Notes under the pieces: generated by a model
The model's database searches: none
The model's input: the letters and a program-made list of their open reading frames with translations, nothing else
What the model was told of the DNA's origin: nothing
Shown here: piece after piece, positions 8,078 through 16,066 of the stretch
Position numbering within the stretch: position 1 is the first letter of the stretch
Layout: each line of letters opens with the position of its first letter
Assembly (NCBI RefSeq): GCF_021432385.1
Contig: NZ_JAEACT010000003.1
Span: forward strand, 186,001 to 250,000
Direction: 5' to 3'
DNA length: 64,000 bases
Source: Clostridium hydrogenum
GTDB lineage: Bacteria; Bacillota; Clostridia; Clostridiales; Clostridiaceae
Made by a program: the position numbers and the translations under genes

Positions 8078-9640
8078 TTAGATAACTATTCTTCCTGGTA
8101 TCAGCAATTTATCCCCTATTGGAAGTTCATCTGGATTATCTAGTTTATTTGCTTTAATTATATTTTCAACAGTTGTGCAATATCGTTTTGCTATTTTCCA
8201 CAGAGAATCACCTTTTTGAACAATATAAATTGTAATACTTGCTTTTTTCTTTGGCATTTCACCCTCAAGTGCAAGTACATCTACTATAAATTCTTTATGT
8301 TCATTGTAGCTAACCTTAACATCCAAATCTACTATAGCTTTAACTGATATAGTCCCTGCTTCAACTGTGGCTTCAATATTCTCAATATAAGCATCTGCAT
8401 TACATATCATATCAATTTTAGCACCTGGCACATCAATAGTAGAATTAAAAGGTACTTCTTCATTTACTGCATAAACATATTTTTCTGCATCTGAAGTCTT
8501 ATAAACTACATTTGCGTTTACAACTCCATCAATAACCACTTTATTCTCTACAATTTTTTTGTCAGTTACAATAGCCTTTCCATTTGCCATTATAGTATCT
8601 ACCGGCACGGGATCTTCCTCTGAAATCTCAATATTTTCTTTTGCCATCGTTTCAGAAAATACATGGTCGAACAACATATTTACATCATAATCCTGCTTCT
8701 GTAACTTTAAATTAGTTTGAGGTGAATATGCATCATCAACTATATTCATTTCCTCTTTCTTAATTAGTTTCATGTCACATTTAACAAGTGCATCAATACT
8801 TATGATTCTTTTTTCTCCAAGATCATCTTCCTTCAAAGAAATTTCAGATGCATCCACTCCAAAATTTGCTTCATAATCCAAACTTGGATCCGCCTCATCA
8901 ATCTTACCTTCGCCTGTAATAAGTACATCATCTGAAATAGAATTAATATCTACAGATCCTTTGTCTCTATATAAAACATCAACATATGCAAAAGCTTCAA
9001 CCTGAACTTTTCCTTCAAGTACTTTAACTTGTTTTTTATGAACATTTATATTAAATTTTAATATTTCATCGACTTGTGGCTTATCCATTGGAACTAACAT
9101 GTTAGACTTTGCTATTAAATCTATAGATGATTTACCTATGATTTTATCTAATTTAGTTTGCTTCTTCAAAAACTGTATTTCCCCAATTCCAAGTACATCA
9201 CTAACCATATCAATTTTACATGGTTTGTTAATTTCAGCTTCCAGCTTAACTATTCCTTCCACTGATATTTTTCTTTCATTTACAATATTACATTCCATAT
9301 GTTCTACATATGCTTTAGCTGCACACCTCATATCATGTTCACAGCCTATTATATCAACATAATTAGTAAATTTAGAGGTATACGTCACACCACACACCGC
9401 ATTAGTTTCATCACCTCTTCCTAGATACAAAACATTAAATTCTATGTTTCCCTCAACATACACCTTATCCTGCATAATATCTGTATTTAAAATATTAGTT
9501 TTTGCATCCACTGTAAGTATTTCTTTTACATCAGGCTGAGTATCCGGAATTATATATTCTTCTTTTACCACAGTATCAGATGTATTTTGTCCAATTCTCT
9601 GCTCATAATCTATGTTTTCTTTAAGCAATTCAATAGACAT
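8078..9640 (-). CDS. sipL: SipL-like spore morphogenesis protein (DUF3794 + LysM)
   Basis: A 520-residue protein with repeated DUF3794 domains (about residues 20-440) and a C-terminal LysM domain (about 475-518: IYIVQKGDSLWKIAKRYC ... GDKLLIPG). In Clostridioides difficile SipL binds the coat ATPase SpoIVA through its LysM domain to encase the spore; I infer the same role. The N-terminus contains VVKEEYIIPDTQPDVKEIL, characteristic of the family. The start is the ATG after GGAGGGATAATT; a 17-residue longer reading has no ribosome binding site. It is separated from veg by a small candidate RNA unit on the opposite strand. Confidence 0.9.
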   Translation of the reverse strand: MSIELLKENIDYEQRIGQNTSDTVVKEEYIIPDTQPDVKEILTVDAKTNILNTDIMQDKVYVEGNIEFNVLYLGRGDETNAVCGVTYTSKFTNYVDIIGCEHDMRCAAKAYVEHMECNIVNERKISVEGIVKLEAEINKPCKIDMVSDVLGIGEIQFLKKQTKLDKIIGKSSIDLIAKSNMLVPMDKPQVDEILKFNINVHKKQVKVLEGKVQVEAFAYVDVLYRDKGSVDINSISDDVLITGEGKIDEADPSLDYEANFGVDASEISLKEDDLGEKRIISIDALVKCDMKLIKKEEMNIVDDAYSPQTNLKLQKQDYDVNMLFDHVFSETMAKENIEISEEDPVPVDTIMANGKAIVTDKKIVENKVVIDGVVNANVVYKTSDAEKYVYAVNEEVPFNSTIDVPGAKIDMICNADAYIENIEATVEAGTISVKAIVDLDVKVSYNEHKEFIVDVLALEGEMPKKKASITIYIVQKGDSLWKIAKRYCTTVENIIKANKLDNPDELPIGDKLLIPGRIVI

Positions 9641-9861
9641 AATTATCCCTCCTACAAAATACCTAATATATGTATATATCATGTATATCAAAAATATGAT
9701 ATCCTGTAAAAATTAATATTTTATTTTTTCTATAATAAAAATTATTATATTAATTTCAATGTTTTTTTACACATAATAACAATCATTTCATAAATTCCTA
9801 ATTTTATTTTCATCTTTTCTTAAAAAAATCTATTTTTTGTATATATATCATCATTTTTCTC

Positions 9862-9890
9862 TTGACAATTATCTTTAAATAATATAATAT
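9862..9890 (+). promoter_or_regulatory. Strong sigma-A-type promoter for candidate sRNA
   Basis: TTGACA at 9862-9867 and TAATAT at 9885-9890 are separated by 17 bases (an overlapping TATAAT begins at 9883). No coding sequence follows on this strand before the terminator at 9953-9985. Confidence 0.6.
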
Positions 9891-9896
9891 TATAAT

Positions 9897-9985
9897 TGGT
9901 TATTGACCATATAACCTCTCATAAATTCTCAATACCCTTTTATACCATAGTTGAAAGATGGGCGCTAACCATCTTTCTTTTTTTT
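9897..9985 (+). ncRNA. Candidate small RNA, about 85 nt, with intrinsic terminator
   Basis: Downstream of the promoter at 9862-9890, a predicted transcript begins near GGTTATTGACCATATAACC, which can fold into a GGTTAT/ATAACC hairpin. It ends at a textbook terminator: GAAAGATGG (9953-9961), loop GCGCTAA, CCATCTTTC (9969-9977), then eight T residues. There is no open reading frame of note. The unit lies alone between the divergently placed sipL start and the veg stop. It could be a free small RNA; I do not recognise a family. Confidence 0.5.
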
Positions 9986-10063
9986 ATAAAATTCATTTCA
10001 AATAAGGTATCTTATCTAGTGAAACTTCAACCATATGCCTTAACCAAACTTTTAGAAAGATTA

Positions 10064-10101
10064 TGAAAAAAATAAACGATACTAAATTAATAGTACCGTT
10101 T
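10064..10101 (-). terminator. Intrinsic terminator of veg
   Basis: On the minus strand AAACGGTACTA and TAGTATCGTTT form a hairpin (arms at 10091-10101 and 10074-10084) followed by a T-rich run, immediately after the veg stop codon. Confidence 0.8.
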
Positions 10102-10104
10102 CAA

Positions 10105-10341
10105 TTATGCTCCAAAAACTATTTGAACCGTTTTAGTTAACACATCCGAATAGCTATAAGTCACTGTCCTTTGGGTGTCACTTTCTAATCTGACAACAAA
10201 AATACTAGGGTATGTTTTTTCAATTACTCCACTATTTACAACTACCTTTTTTCTGCCTCCATTTGCCTTTAGCATAACTTTCTCACCGATATGATTTTCT
10301 ATATCCGCCTTTATTATTGCTAGGCCACTGCCTTTTACCAT
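10105..10341 (-). CDS. veg: Veg family protein
   Basis: A 78-residue Veg-type protein, a small abundant SH3-like beta-barrel of Bacillota that in Bacillus subtilis promotes biofilm gene expression. The conserved block IKADIENHIGEKVMLKANGGRKK is present (residues about 9-31). I choose the start at MVKGSG, after GAGGG. The upstream ATG (MERG, 10362) lies almost on the transcription start predicted from the consensus promoter and would be leaderless. As in Bacillus, the promoter is exceptionally strong (two tandem consensus promoters), suggesting high vegetative expression. Confidence 0.88.
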   Translation of the reverse strand: MVKGSGLAIIKADIENHIGEKVMLKANGGRKKVVVNSGVIEKTYPSIFVVRLESDTQRTVTYSYSDVLTKTVQIVFGA

Positions 10342-10369
10342 AGACAAACACCCTCTTTCCATGTTAACA

Positions 10370-10437
10370 ATTATACCTCTAATATTAATTTTTGTCAACT
10401 AATCTTTTATTTTATCAACCATTTAATAGGTTGTCAA
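10370..10437 (-). promoter_or_regulatory. veg: Tandem consensus promoters of veg
   Basis: On the minus strand, the proximal promoter is TTGACA (10398-10393), 17 bases, TATAAT (10375-10370), a perfect sigma-A match. A distal one is TTGACA (10437-10432), 17 bases, TAAAAT (10414-10409). Confidence 0.85.
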
Positions 10438-10694
10438 TATTAATTTTTTGTTAACACCCATAACTTGATTGAAATTTAAGCTATAATGTCCGCTAAATCT
10501 AACTTTATATCTATATAACTTACTATTTCTCCATCTTTCTTTTTATGTTATTTTAACTTAGTCTATCCAAATAATTAATAAAAAATTCAAAATTTTGCTT
10601 TTTAAGTATAACATTAATCCATATATTTCATAGAATTAAATTATTAATTTAAGAAAAAATATATTTATAGATAAAAAAGAAAGGGGATTTTACG

Positions 10695-10847
10695 ATGGAT
10701 AAAAAGAAAAAATCTAGCACAGATAATCAATGGTCATCATTACCAGAAGAATCTTTTAATTCTTCAAATATATCAGGTAAAAAAGAAAAAACTGCAACTG
10801 ACAACCAATGGACATCTACTATAAAAAATTCTAATTGCAATAAATAA
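10695..10847 (+). CDS. Small 50-aa protein with repeated TDNQW motif
   Basis: An ATG six bases after AAGGGGAT opens a 50-codon frame. The peptide is hydrophilic, starts MDKKKKSS and contains the motif TDNQW(S/T)S twice (about residues 9-15 and 35-41), each preceded by a lysine-rich stretch. There is no signal peptide. The duplicated motif and good ribosome binding site argue that it is real. A loose resemblance to short clostridial proteins with T-x-x-W motifs (DUF3787-like) is possible but unproven. It ends about 100 bases before the cyclic-di-GMP riboswitch and may be an independent transcript. Confidence 0.6.
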   Translation: MDKKKKSSTDNQWSSLPEESFNSSNISGKKEKTATDNQWTSTIKNSNCNK

Positions 10848-10953
10848 ATTTGATCATATTCAAAATATATATTTACTTTATAACTAACATATGATAATAT
10901 TTGAAGCATAATATTGTGGATAACGATCGCAATATACATTTTTTTGTAATATA

Positions 10954-11029
10954 TGGTGGAAACTTTGACAAATTTCTATTAATTGGGCACTTAAGAAATT
11001 TGGAGTTAGTAGTGCAACCGGCCAACTAT
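10954..11029 (+). promoter_or_regulatory. Class II cyclic-di-GMP riboswitch
   Basis: The aptamer core is unmistakable: GGAAAC near 10958, ATTGGGCACTT at 10982-10992, then GAGTTAGTAGTGCAACCG (11003-11020) followed by GCC. These match the conserved positions of the class II c-di-GMP aptamer known from Clostridium acetobutylicum and C. difficile. The closing P1 helix would pair ATGGTGG (5') with CCAACTAT (3'). That 3' strand is also the left arm of the terminator at 11022-11068. Aptamer folding would therefore prevent termination, making this an ON switch for the synthase operon. Confidence 0.9.
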
Positions 11030-11068
11030 TTATATTTTCTAAGAATATATTTATAGTTGGTTTTTTTT
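11022..11068 (+). terminator. Riboswitch-controlled intrinsic terminator
   Basis: CCAACTAT (11022-11029) pairs with ATAGTTGG (11053-11060), extended by TATATT/AATATA, followed by eight T residues. The left arm is shared with the aptamer P1 helix. Confidence 0.88.
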
Positions 11069-11102
11069 ATATAAAATAATATTTAACGGGTGGTAATATA
11101 AA

Positions 11103-13391
11103 ATGAAATTTAAAACAATAAAAAATCATTTTCTAATAATTAGCAGTATTTTAATGACTATTATTTATTTAATTTGGAGAACATTTTTTACTATACCTAC
11201 TGATAGCAATATAGTATCAATCATCTCCTCAATAGCTCTACTAATTGTTGAAATTCTTGGCATGTTTGAAGCCGCAGTACATTATTACAATATGTCAGAA
11301 ATAAAATATCCCGTACGCCCAAAGGTTGATGAATGCCTATTTCCGGATGTTGATATTTTTATTGCTACCTATAACGAACCTAAAGAACTACTCTATAAAA
11401 CTATAAATGGCTGCATCAATATGGATTATCCTGATAAATCAAAAGTACATATTTACCTATGTGATGACGGTAACAGAGCAGAAATAAAAGAATTAGCCTC
11501 ATCAATGAAAATAAACTATCTAACACGTACTGACAGAAAAGGCTCTAAGGCTGGTAATTTAAATAACGCTCTTGCAAATTCAAGTTCCCCACTAATAGTA
11601 ACTTTTGATGCAGATATGATTGCAATGCATGATTTTTTGACTTCTACTGTACCGTATTTTCTTAATGGTGAAAAAGTTGGATTTATACAAACACCACAAA
11701 GTTTTTATAATCCAGACCTATTTCAATATTACCTTTTTTCAGAAGGAAGAATTCCAAATGAGCAGGACTATTTTTATAGGGATGTTCAAATTTCTAGAAA
11801 TAAAAGTAATTCAGTTATTTATGGTGGAACAAATACTGTTATATCTCGCTTAGCATTAGAAGAAATAGGTGGATTTTATACAGATGCTATAACTGAAGAC
11901 TTTGCTACTGGTTTAATTATTCAAAGTAAGGGATATAAATGCTACGCAATTGATGAAATTCATGCTTCCGGGCTTGCACCTGCTGATTTACCTAGTTTAG
12001 TTAAACAGCGTGAAAGATGGTCACGAGGCTGTATTCAAACTGGCAGAAGATTAAATATACTATTTAGGCGTGGTCTTAATTTAGAACAAAAGCTCAGTTA
12101 CCTTTCGGCAATCTCTTATTGGTATTCAGGTATAAAAAGATTAGTTTATATTATGTCGCCTATACTTTTTTCAGTTTTTGGAATAATTGTTGTTAAGTGT
12201 ACACTTGTACAAGTACTTATTTTTTGGTTACCAATGTATTTATTAAGTGATGCTGCATTAAAACAATTGTCTAATAATATAAGAACCACTAAATGGACAA
12301 ACATATATGAAACAATTTTATTTCCATCACTTATTATACCTGTTTTACTAGAAACCTTTGGCATATCTCAACATAAATTTGCTGTAACAAGAAAGGATGG
12401 TGCACAAGATGACACTATCTATAGATTAAAAAAATCAATACCACACATATTTTTTGCAGTACTTTCTATAATAGGTATCGCCAATTGTACTAGGATGATT
12501 TTTACTTCTGGTTCGCCATCATACATTGTTGTTTTATTTTGGTTAATATCAAATTTTTATAACATATTGATGTCCATATTTTTCATGCTTGGTAGGAAAG
12601 CTTTCCGTAAAGCAGAGCGGTTTTCAATTACAGAGCCTTGTACTATTTCATATGAAGAAACGGAAATCAAATGTACTACTACTGACATATCAGAGGGTGG
12701 TCTAGCAGTTATACTTGATTCCCCTGAATTTATTCCATATAACATTGATGTTAATTTATCCGTATCTACACAAAGATATTCTTGTAAATTTAAGGGACAG
12801 GTCGTTCAAGTACAAAATATATCAAAAAAGTGGAAATATGCTTTTAGGCTTACAAATATCGATGAAAAAAATTTCAAACAACTTTTAAACATAATATATG
12901 ATAGGGTACATTCTCTACCAAAGAACTTAGATAAAAATAACAGTATTTTTGATGACCTTAGAGTTAACTTACTGAATAGAAATAAAAAATCTTTTGTATT
13001 TAGTAGAAAACTTCCTCGCTTAGATTTAAATAAACCTTTAATCTCGGATGAACTTGGTGAAGTTAAATTAGTGTCTTTTAATTATGAATACTTAGTGTTA
13101 GAAACTAATTTACTTACAGAGTCAAAACCAATAATTAAATTACACCTTAGTAATAACCTCGCAATTAATTGTGTGATGGAAAAAACTCTAGATTACAACA
13201 AAATACAAAAATCTCACTTACATCTTTATAAAATTGAAAATTATTTAGAATTACAAAAGAATAAAGAATTAAAGGAATTATTAACAGAGTGGATTGATGA
13301 ATATGAAAAACAAAAGTCAGAAATTATGGAATCACAAAAAGCTGTGTATATTAATGTAATTTATGGCATTAACGAAATGGATTATTTATAA
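11103..13391 (+). CDS. bcsA: BcsA-like cellulose synthase catalytic subunit with PilZ domain
   Basis: A processive GT2 membrane synthase that polymerises UDP-glucose (inferred) and extrudes the chain. N-terminal membrane segments (about residues 10-60) precede the catalytic domain with ATYNEP (88), CDDG (120), DADM (169), TED (264) and QRERW (302-306), the full D,D,D,QxxRW set. Further membrane segments span about 345-495. A PilZ domain follows with RKAER (502-506) and DISEGG (528-533), the c-di-GMP binding motifs RxxxR and DxSxxG. About 150 residues after PilZ are unassigned. It is the first gene after the c-di-GMP riboswitch, so the messenger would control both synthesis of the enzyme and its activity. 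The polymer could be another beta-glucan. Confidence 0.92.
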   Translation: MKFKTIKNHFLIISSILMTIIYLIWRTFFTIPTDSNIVSIISSIALLIVEILGMFEAAVHYYNMSEIKYPVRPKVDECLFPDVDIFIATYNEPKELLYKTINGCINMDYPDKSKVHIYLCDDGNRAEIKELASSMKINYLTRTDRKGSKAGNLNNALANSSSPLIVTFDADMIAMHDFLTSTVPYFLNGEKVGFIQTPQSFYNPDLFQYYLFSEGRIPNEQDYFYRDVQISRNKSNSVIYGGTNTVISRLALEEIGGFYTDAITEDFATGLIIQSKGYKCYAIDEIHASGLAPADLPSLVKQRERWSRGCIQTGRRLNILFRRGLNLEQKLSYLSAISYWYSGIKRLVYIMSPILFSVFGIIVVKCTLVQVLIFWLPMYLLSDAALKQLSNNIRTTKWTNIYETILFPSLIIPVLLETFGISQHKFAVTRKDGAQDDTIYRLKKSIPHIFFAVLSIIGIANCTRMIFTSGSPSYIVVLFWLISNFYNILMSIFFMLGRKAFRKAERFSITEPCTISYEETEIKCTTTDISEGGLAVILDSPEFIPYNIDVNLSVSTQRYSCKFKGQVVQVQNISKKWKYAFRLTNIDEKNFKQLLNIIYDRVHSLPKNLDKNNSIFDDLRVNLLNRNKKSFVFSRKLPRLDLNKPLISDELGEVKLVSFNYEYLVLETNLLTESKPIIKLHLSNNLAINCVMEKTLDYNKIQKSHLHLYKIENYLELQKNKELKELLTEWIDEYEKQKSEIMESQKAVYINVIYGINEMDYL

Positions 13392-13405
13392 TGTGGGGGA
13401 TTAAA

Positions 13406-14602
13406 ATGACTCTTATGAAGGTAATAAATAATATTTTAACTGGCAACAAGCCATCTAAAACTTCTGTACCTTTTATCAAATTTGATTTCAAAAAAGTACT
13501 ATTAATTTTTTTTATAGTATTCTTAATCACAAATACTGGAATTATCGCAAAAGCAGCTAAAAGTACAAACCAAAAGCAGCTTATAATTGATAACATAAAA
13601 GAAGCCTCAAACGGAAATACAGTGGAATATAATTATAACAAAGCTAATTCTAGTTTAAGTGCTAAGATTAGTTCGAAAAACTTATCTAAAGGTTACTATA
13701 CAACTATATTCTACAATAAACTAAATAATGATTTTCTTAACTATAAAATGATAAATTTCAATATAGACAATGAATCAAAAAATGAGCTTAGAATTAACTT
13801 TATGATTAATAAACCTAATGGAACTAACCTCTCCTTACAAAATAATAAATCAGTACTTTTAAAAGAAGAAAACAGCCTACTTACAGAAAAAGTACTTACA
13901 TCATATGGCAGCATTGCAATTCCAAAAGGTTTTAGAGGACTAGTTTATATTCCATTTGATAGCCTCGGAAAATCAATTGAAAACAAGAAAGATAAAAAAA
14001 TTATAATATCAGATGCCTCTACCTGGTGGGGAATATCTATAACATCATCTGAAAATGAAGAAAAGATTTTTAATTTAAGTAATTTCACATTATCAAATTC
14101 AAACACAGAATTAACAAAAATAAGTAATTTAAATTTTAACCTTGAAGGTGACAATCAAGTTCAAATACCGATTGTTGGTGAATCTATTTCTCAGTTCAAA
14201 GCTAACCCATATGATTCATATAACCATATACTAACTAATAAAATCACTTATAAAATTGATTCACCAATAAAAGGCATTTCAGTTACCGATGACGGTATTT
14301 TAAAAATAGAAGCTGGCGTAAAGCCTCAAAAAATACAAATAGATGCAATAGATTCTAGTGATTCTTTTTATATAAGTAAAGAAATTCAACTATATAACTC
14401 TTGGACGTTAAATTCAAAGGATATAAATGGTGTTAAAAGAAGTATTCCTCAGATTAGTGAGGTTTCAAAATTGCCAAGCAACCTTTATAGCTTCTTTTTA
14501 TCCACTAAGGTGCTAAATTTTATTCGAATTTGCTTTATAATTTTGATTTTAATCTGTACCTATATATTTATACTTAGTAATAAAAAAAGAAACAATGAGT
14601 AA
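13406..14602 (+). CDS. BcsB-like membrane-anchored accessory protein, copy 1
   Basis: A 398-aa protein with an N-terminal hydrophobic signal/anchor (about residues 28-50), an extracellular beta-rich region and a single C-terminal membrane helix (about 375-393) ending in KKRNNE. By position after BcsA and by topology it is the counterpart of BcsB, whose C-terminal helix docks on the synthase, but it is about half the length of proteobacterial BcsB. The ATG after GGGGGATTAA is preferred; an ATG 15 bases earlier overlaps the bcsA stop. It is paralogous to the protein at 17301: shared blocks include NSELRI/RFNF, GESI, and the C-terminal NSWTL or QSWTL segment. Confidence 0.72.
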   Translation: MTLMKVINNILTGNKPSKTSVPFIKFDFKKVLLIFFIVFLITNTGIIAKAAKSTNQKQLIIDNIKEASNGNTVEYNYNKANSSLSAKISSKNLSKGYYTTIFYNKLNNDFLNYKMINFNIDNESKNELRINFMINKPNGTNLSLQNNKSVLLKEENSLLTEKVLTSYGSIAIPKGFRGLVYIPFDSLGKSIENKKDKKIIISDASTWWGISITSSENEEKIFNLSNFTLSNSNTELTKISNLNFNLEGDNQVQIPIVGESISQFKANPYDSYNHILTNKITYKIDSPIKGISVTDDGILKIEAGVKPQKIQIDAIDSSDSFYISKEIQLYNSWTLNSKDINGVKRSIPQISEVSKLPSNLYSFFLSTKVLNFIRICFIILILICTYIFILSNKKRNNE

Positions 14603-14627
14603 AAATTTTTTAAGTTGGTGGTGTGAC

Positions 14628-16049
14628 ATGCTATTTTCAAGTATTACTTTTATTTTTTATTTTTTACCTTTAACTATATTATTATACTTATGTACTTCTT
14701 TTTCTAGAACATTACAAAATATTGTACTTCTGGTATTAAGCTTAATATTCTATACTTTTGGCGAACCCCATTATATACTAATTTTGCTATGCTCTATCTT
14801 ATTTAATTATCTTTTGGGAATGCTGATTGAAAAATTCAGGAAAAAACATAAAATTAGCAAATGCCTCCTTATTATTGGTTGTGTATGCAATTTGGGATTA
14901 CTTTTTGTATTTAAGTACTTATCATTTTTTATAAGAAATATTAATGAAGCTCAAAATTTAAAAATTTCAGTTCCAAATATTATTTTACCTATAGGTATTT
15001 CTTTTTTTACTCTTAAAGCTTTATCCTATATTATTGATATATATAAAGGCAAATATAAGGCAGACAAAAATCCACTTTATATAGGTTTGTACATATCTTT
15101 TTTCCCAGAAGTTTTAGCTGGTCCAATTTCAACTTATGGCAATATTACTAATCAAATAAAAACAAGAAAACATACTTTACAAAAATTTTCTGTTGGTGCT
15201 TGCCGATTTATTACTGGCCTTGGTAAAAAGGTTCTTATAGCCAATAACATGGCAATTATAGTTAATAATATTTTTCAAATGAGCACCAATTCGGCTGTAC
15301 CGCTATCACTTGCATGGCTCGGATCTATTTCATTTGCTATACAAATTTATTTTGATTTTTCTGGATATTCTGATATGGCTGTAGGTCTTGGCTTGATATT
15401 TGGTTTTAAGCTTGAGGAAAACTTTAATTATCCATATATGGCAAACTCAATAACATCCTTTTGGCGTAGGTGGCACATATCTTTAAGTAATTGGTTTAAA
15501 AATTATGTTTACTTTCCACTTGGTGGCTCTAAAGTTGCAAATAAAGATATGATAATACGAAACCTACTTATAGTATGGATCCTTACAGGCTTCTTACATG
15601 GTTCAGAATGGACATTTGTAGTATGGGGAATCTTAAATTTCTGTCTTATTGCTTTAGAAAAAGTAATATCCTTTGATGAATTAAATTTGAAATCTATATA
15701 TAAGCACATATATGTACTATTTTTTATAAACCTAGGATGGGTTATTTTCAGATCAAATAATCTAGTATCCGCCGGAAAATATATTTCATCCATGTTTGGA
15801 TGTAGTAATAATGCTATTTTAAGTAATTACACTTTTATACTTTTAAAAGAAAATATCTTCTTTTTTATTGCAGCAATTATACTGTCCATGCCTATATCAA
15901 GAATTGCAAATAAACATATTGTAAACAAGACAAAATACTATGGAATTTTCCAAATATTATACCCATTTTTTATAACTGCATTATTTCTATTATCCATATC
16001 ATACCTGCTACAAAACAGTTTACAACCATTTATTTATTTTAAATTTTGA
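14628..16049 (+). CDS. AlgI-like MBOAT O-acyltransferase, copy 1
   Basis: A 473-aa multispanning membrane-bound O-acyltransferase of the AlgI/DltB type, which moves acetyl groups across the membrane for polysaccharide acetylation. Start chosen at MLFSS, matching its paralog and the universal MLFSS start of the family, with GGTGG upstream. The family block FWRRWHISLSNWFKNYVYFP is intact (about 278-297), and the probable catalytic histidine is kept in FLHGSEW. Compared with copy 2 (18448), conserved tryptophan WHG has become LHG and the arginine of LAGPLSRY has become threonine (LAGPISTY). It may be slower, altered in donor or partner, or inactive. The downstream gene overlaps its stop region by only a short gap. 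Confidence 0.88.
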   Translation: MLFSSITFIFYFLPLTILLYLCTSFSRTLQNIVLLVLSLIFYTFGEPHYILILLCSILFNYLLGMLIEKFRKKHKISKCLLIIGCVCNLGLLFVFKYLSFFIRNINEAQNLKISVPNIILPIGISFFTLKALSYIIDIYKGKYKADKNPLYIGLYISFFPEVLAGPISTYGNITNQIKTRKHTLQKFSVGACRFITGLGKKVLIANNMAIIVNNIFQMSTNSAVPLSLAWLGSISFAIQIYFDFSGYSDMAVGLGLIFGFKLEENFNYPYMANSITSFWRRWHISLSNWFKNYVYFPLGGSKVANKDMIIRNLLIVWILTGFLHGSEWTFVVWGILNFCLIALEKVISFDELNLKSIYKHIYVLFFINLGWVIFRSNNLVSAGKYISSMFGCSNNAILSNYTFILLKENIFFFIAAIILSMPISRIANKHIVNKTKYYGIFQILYPFFITALFLLSISYLLQNSLQPFIYFKF

Positions 16050-16066
16050 AGAAAGGAGAATCAGTT

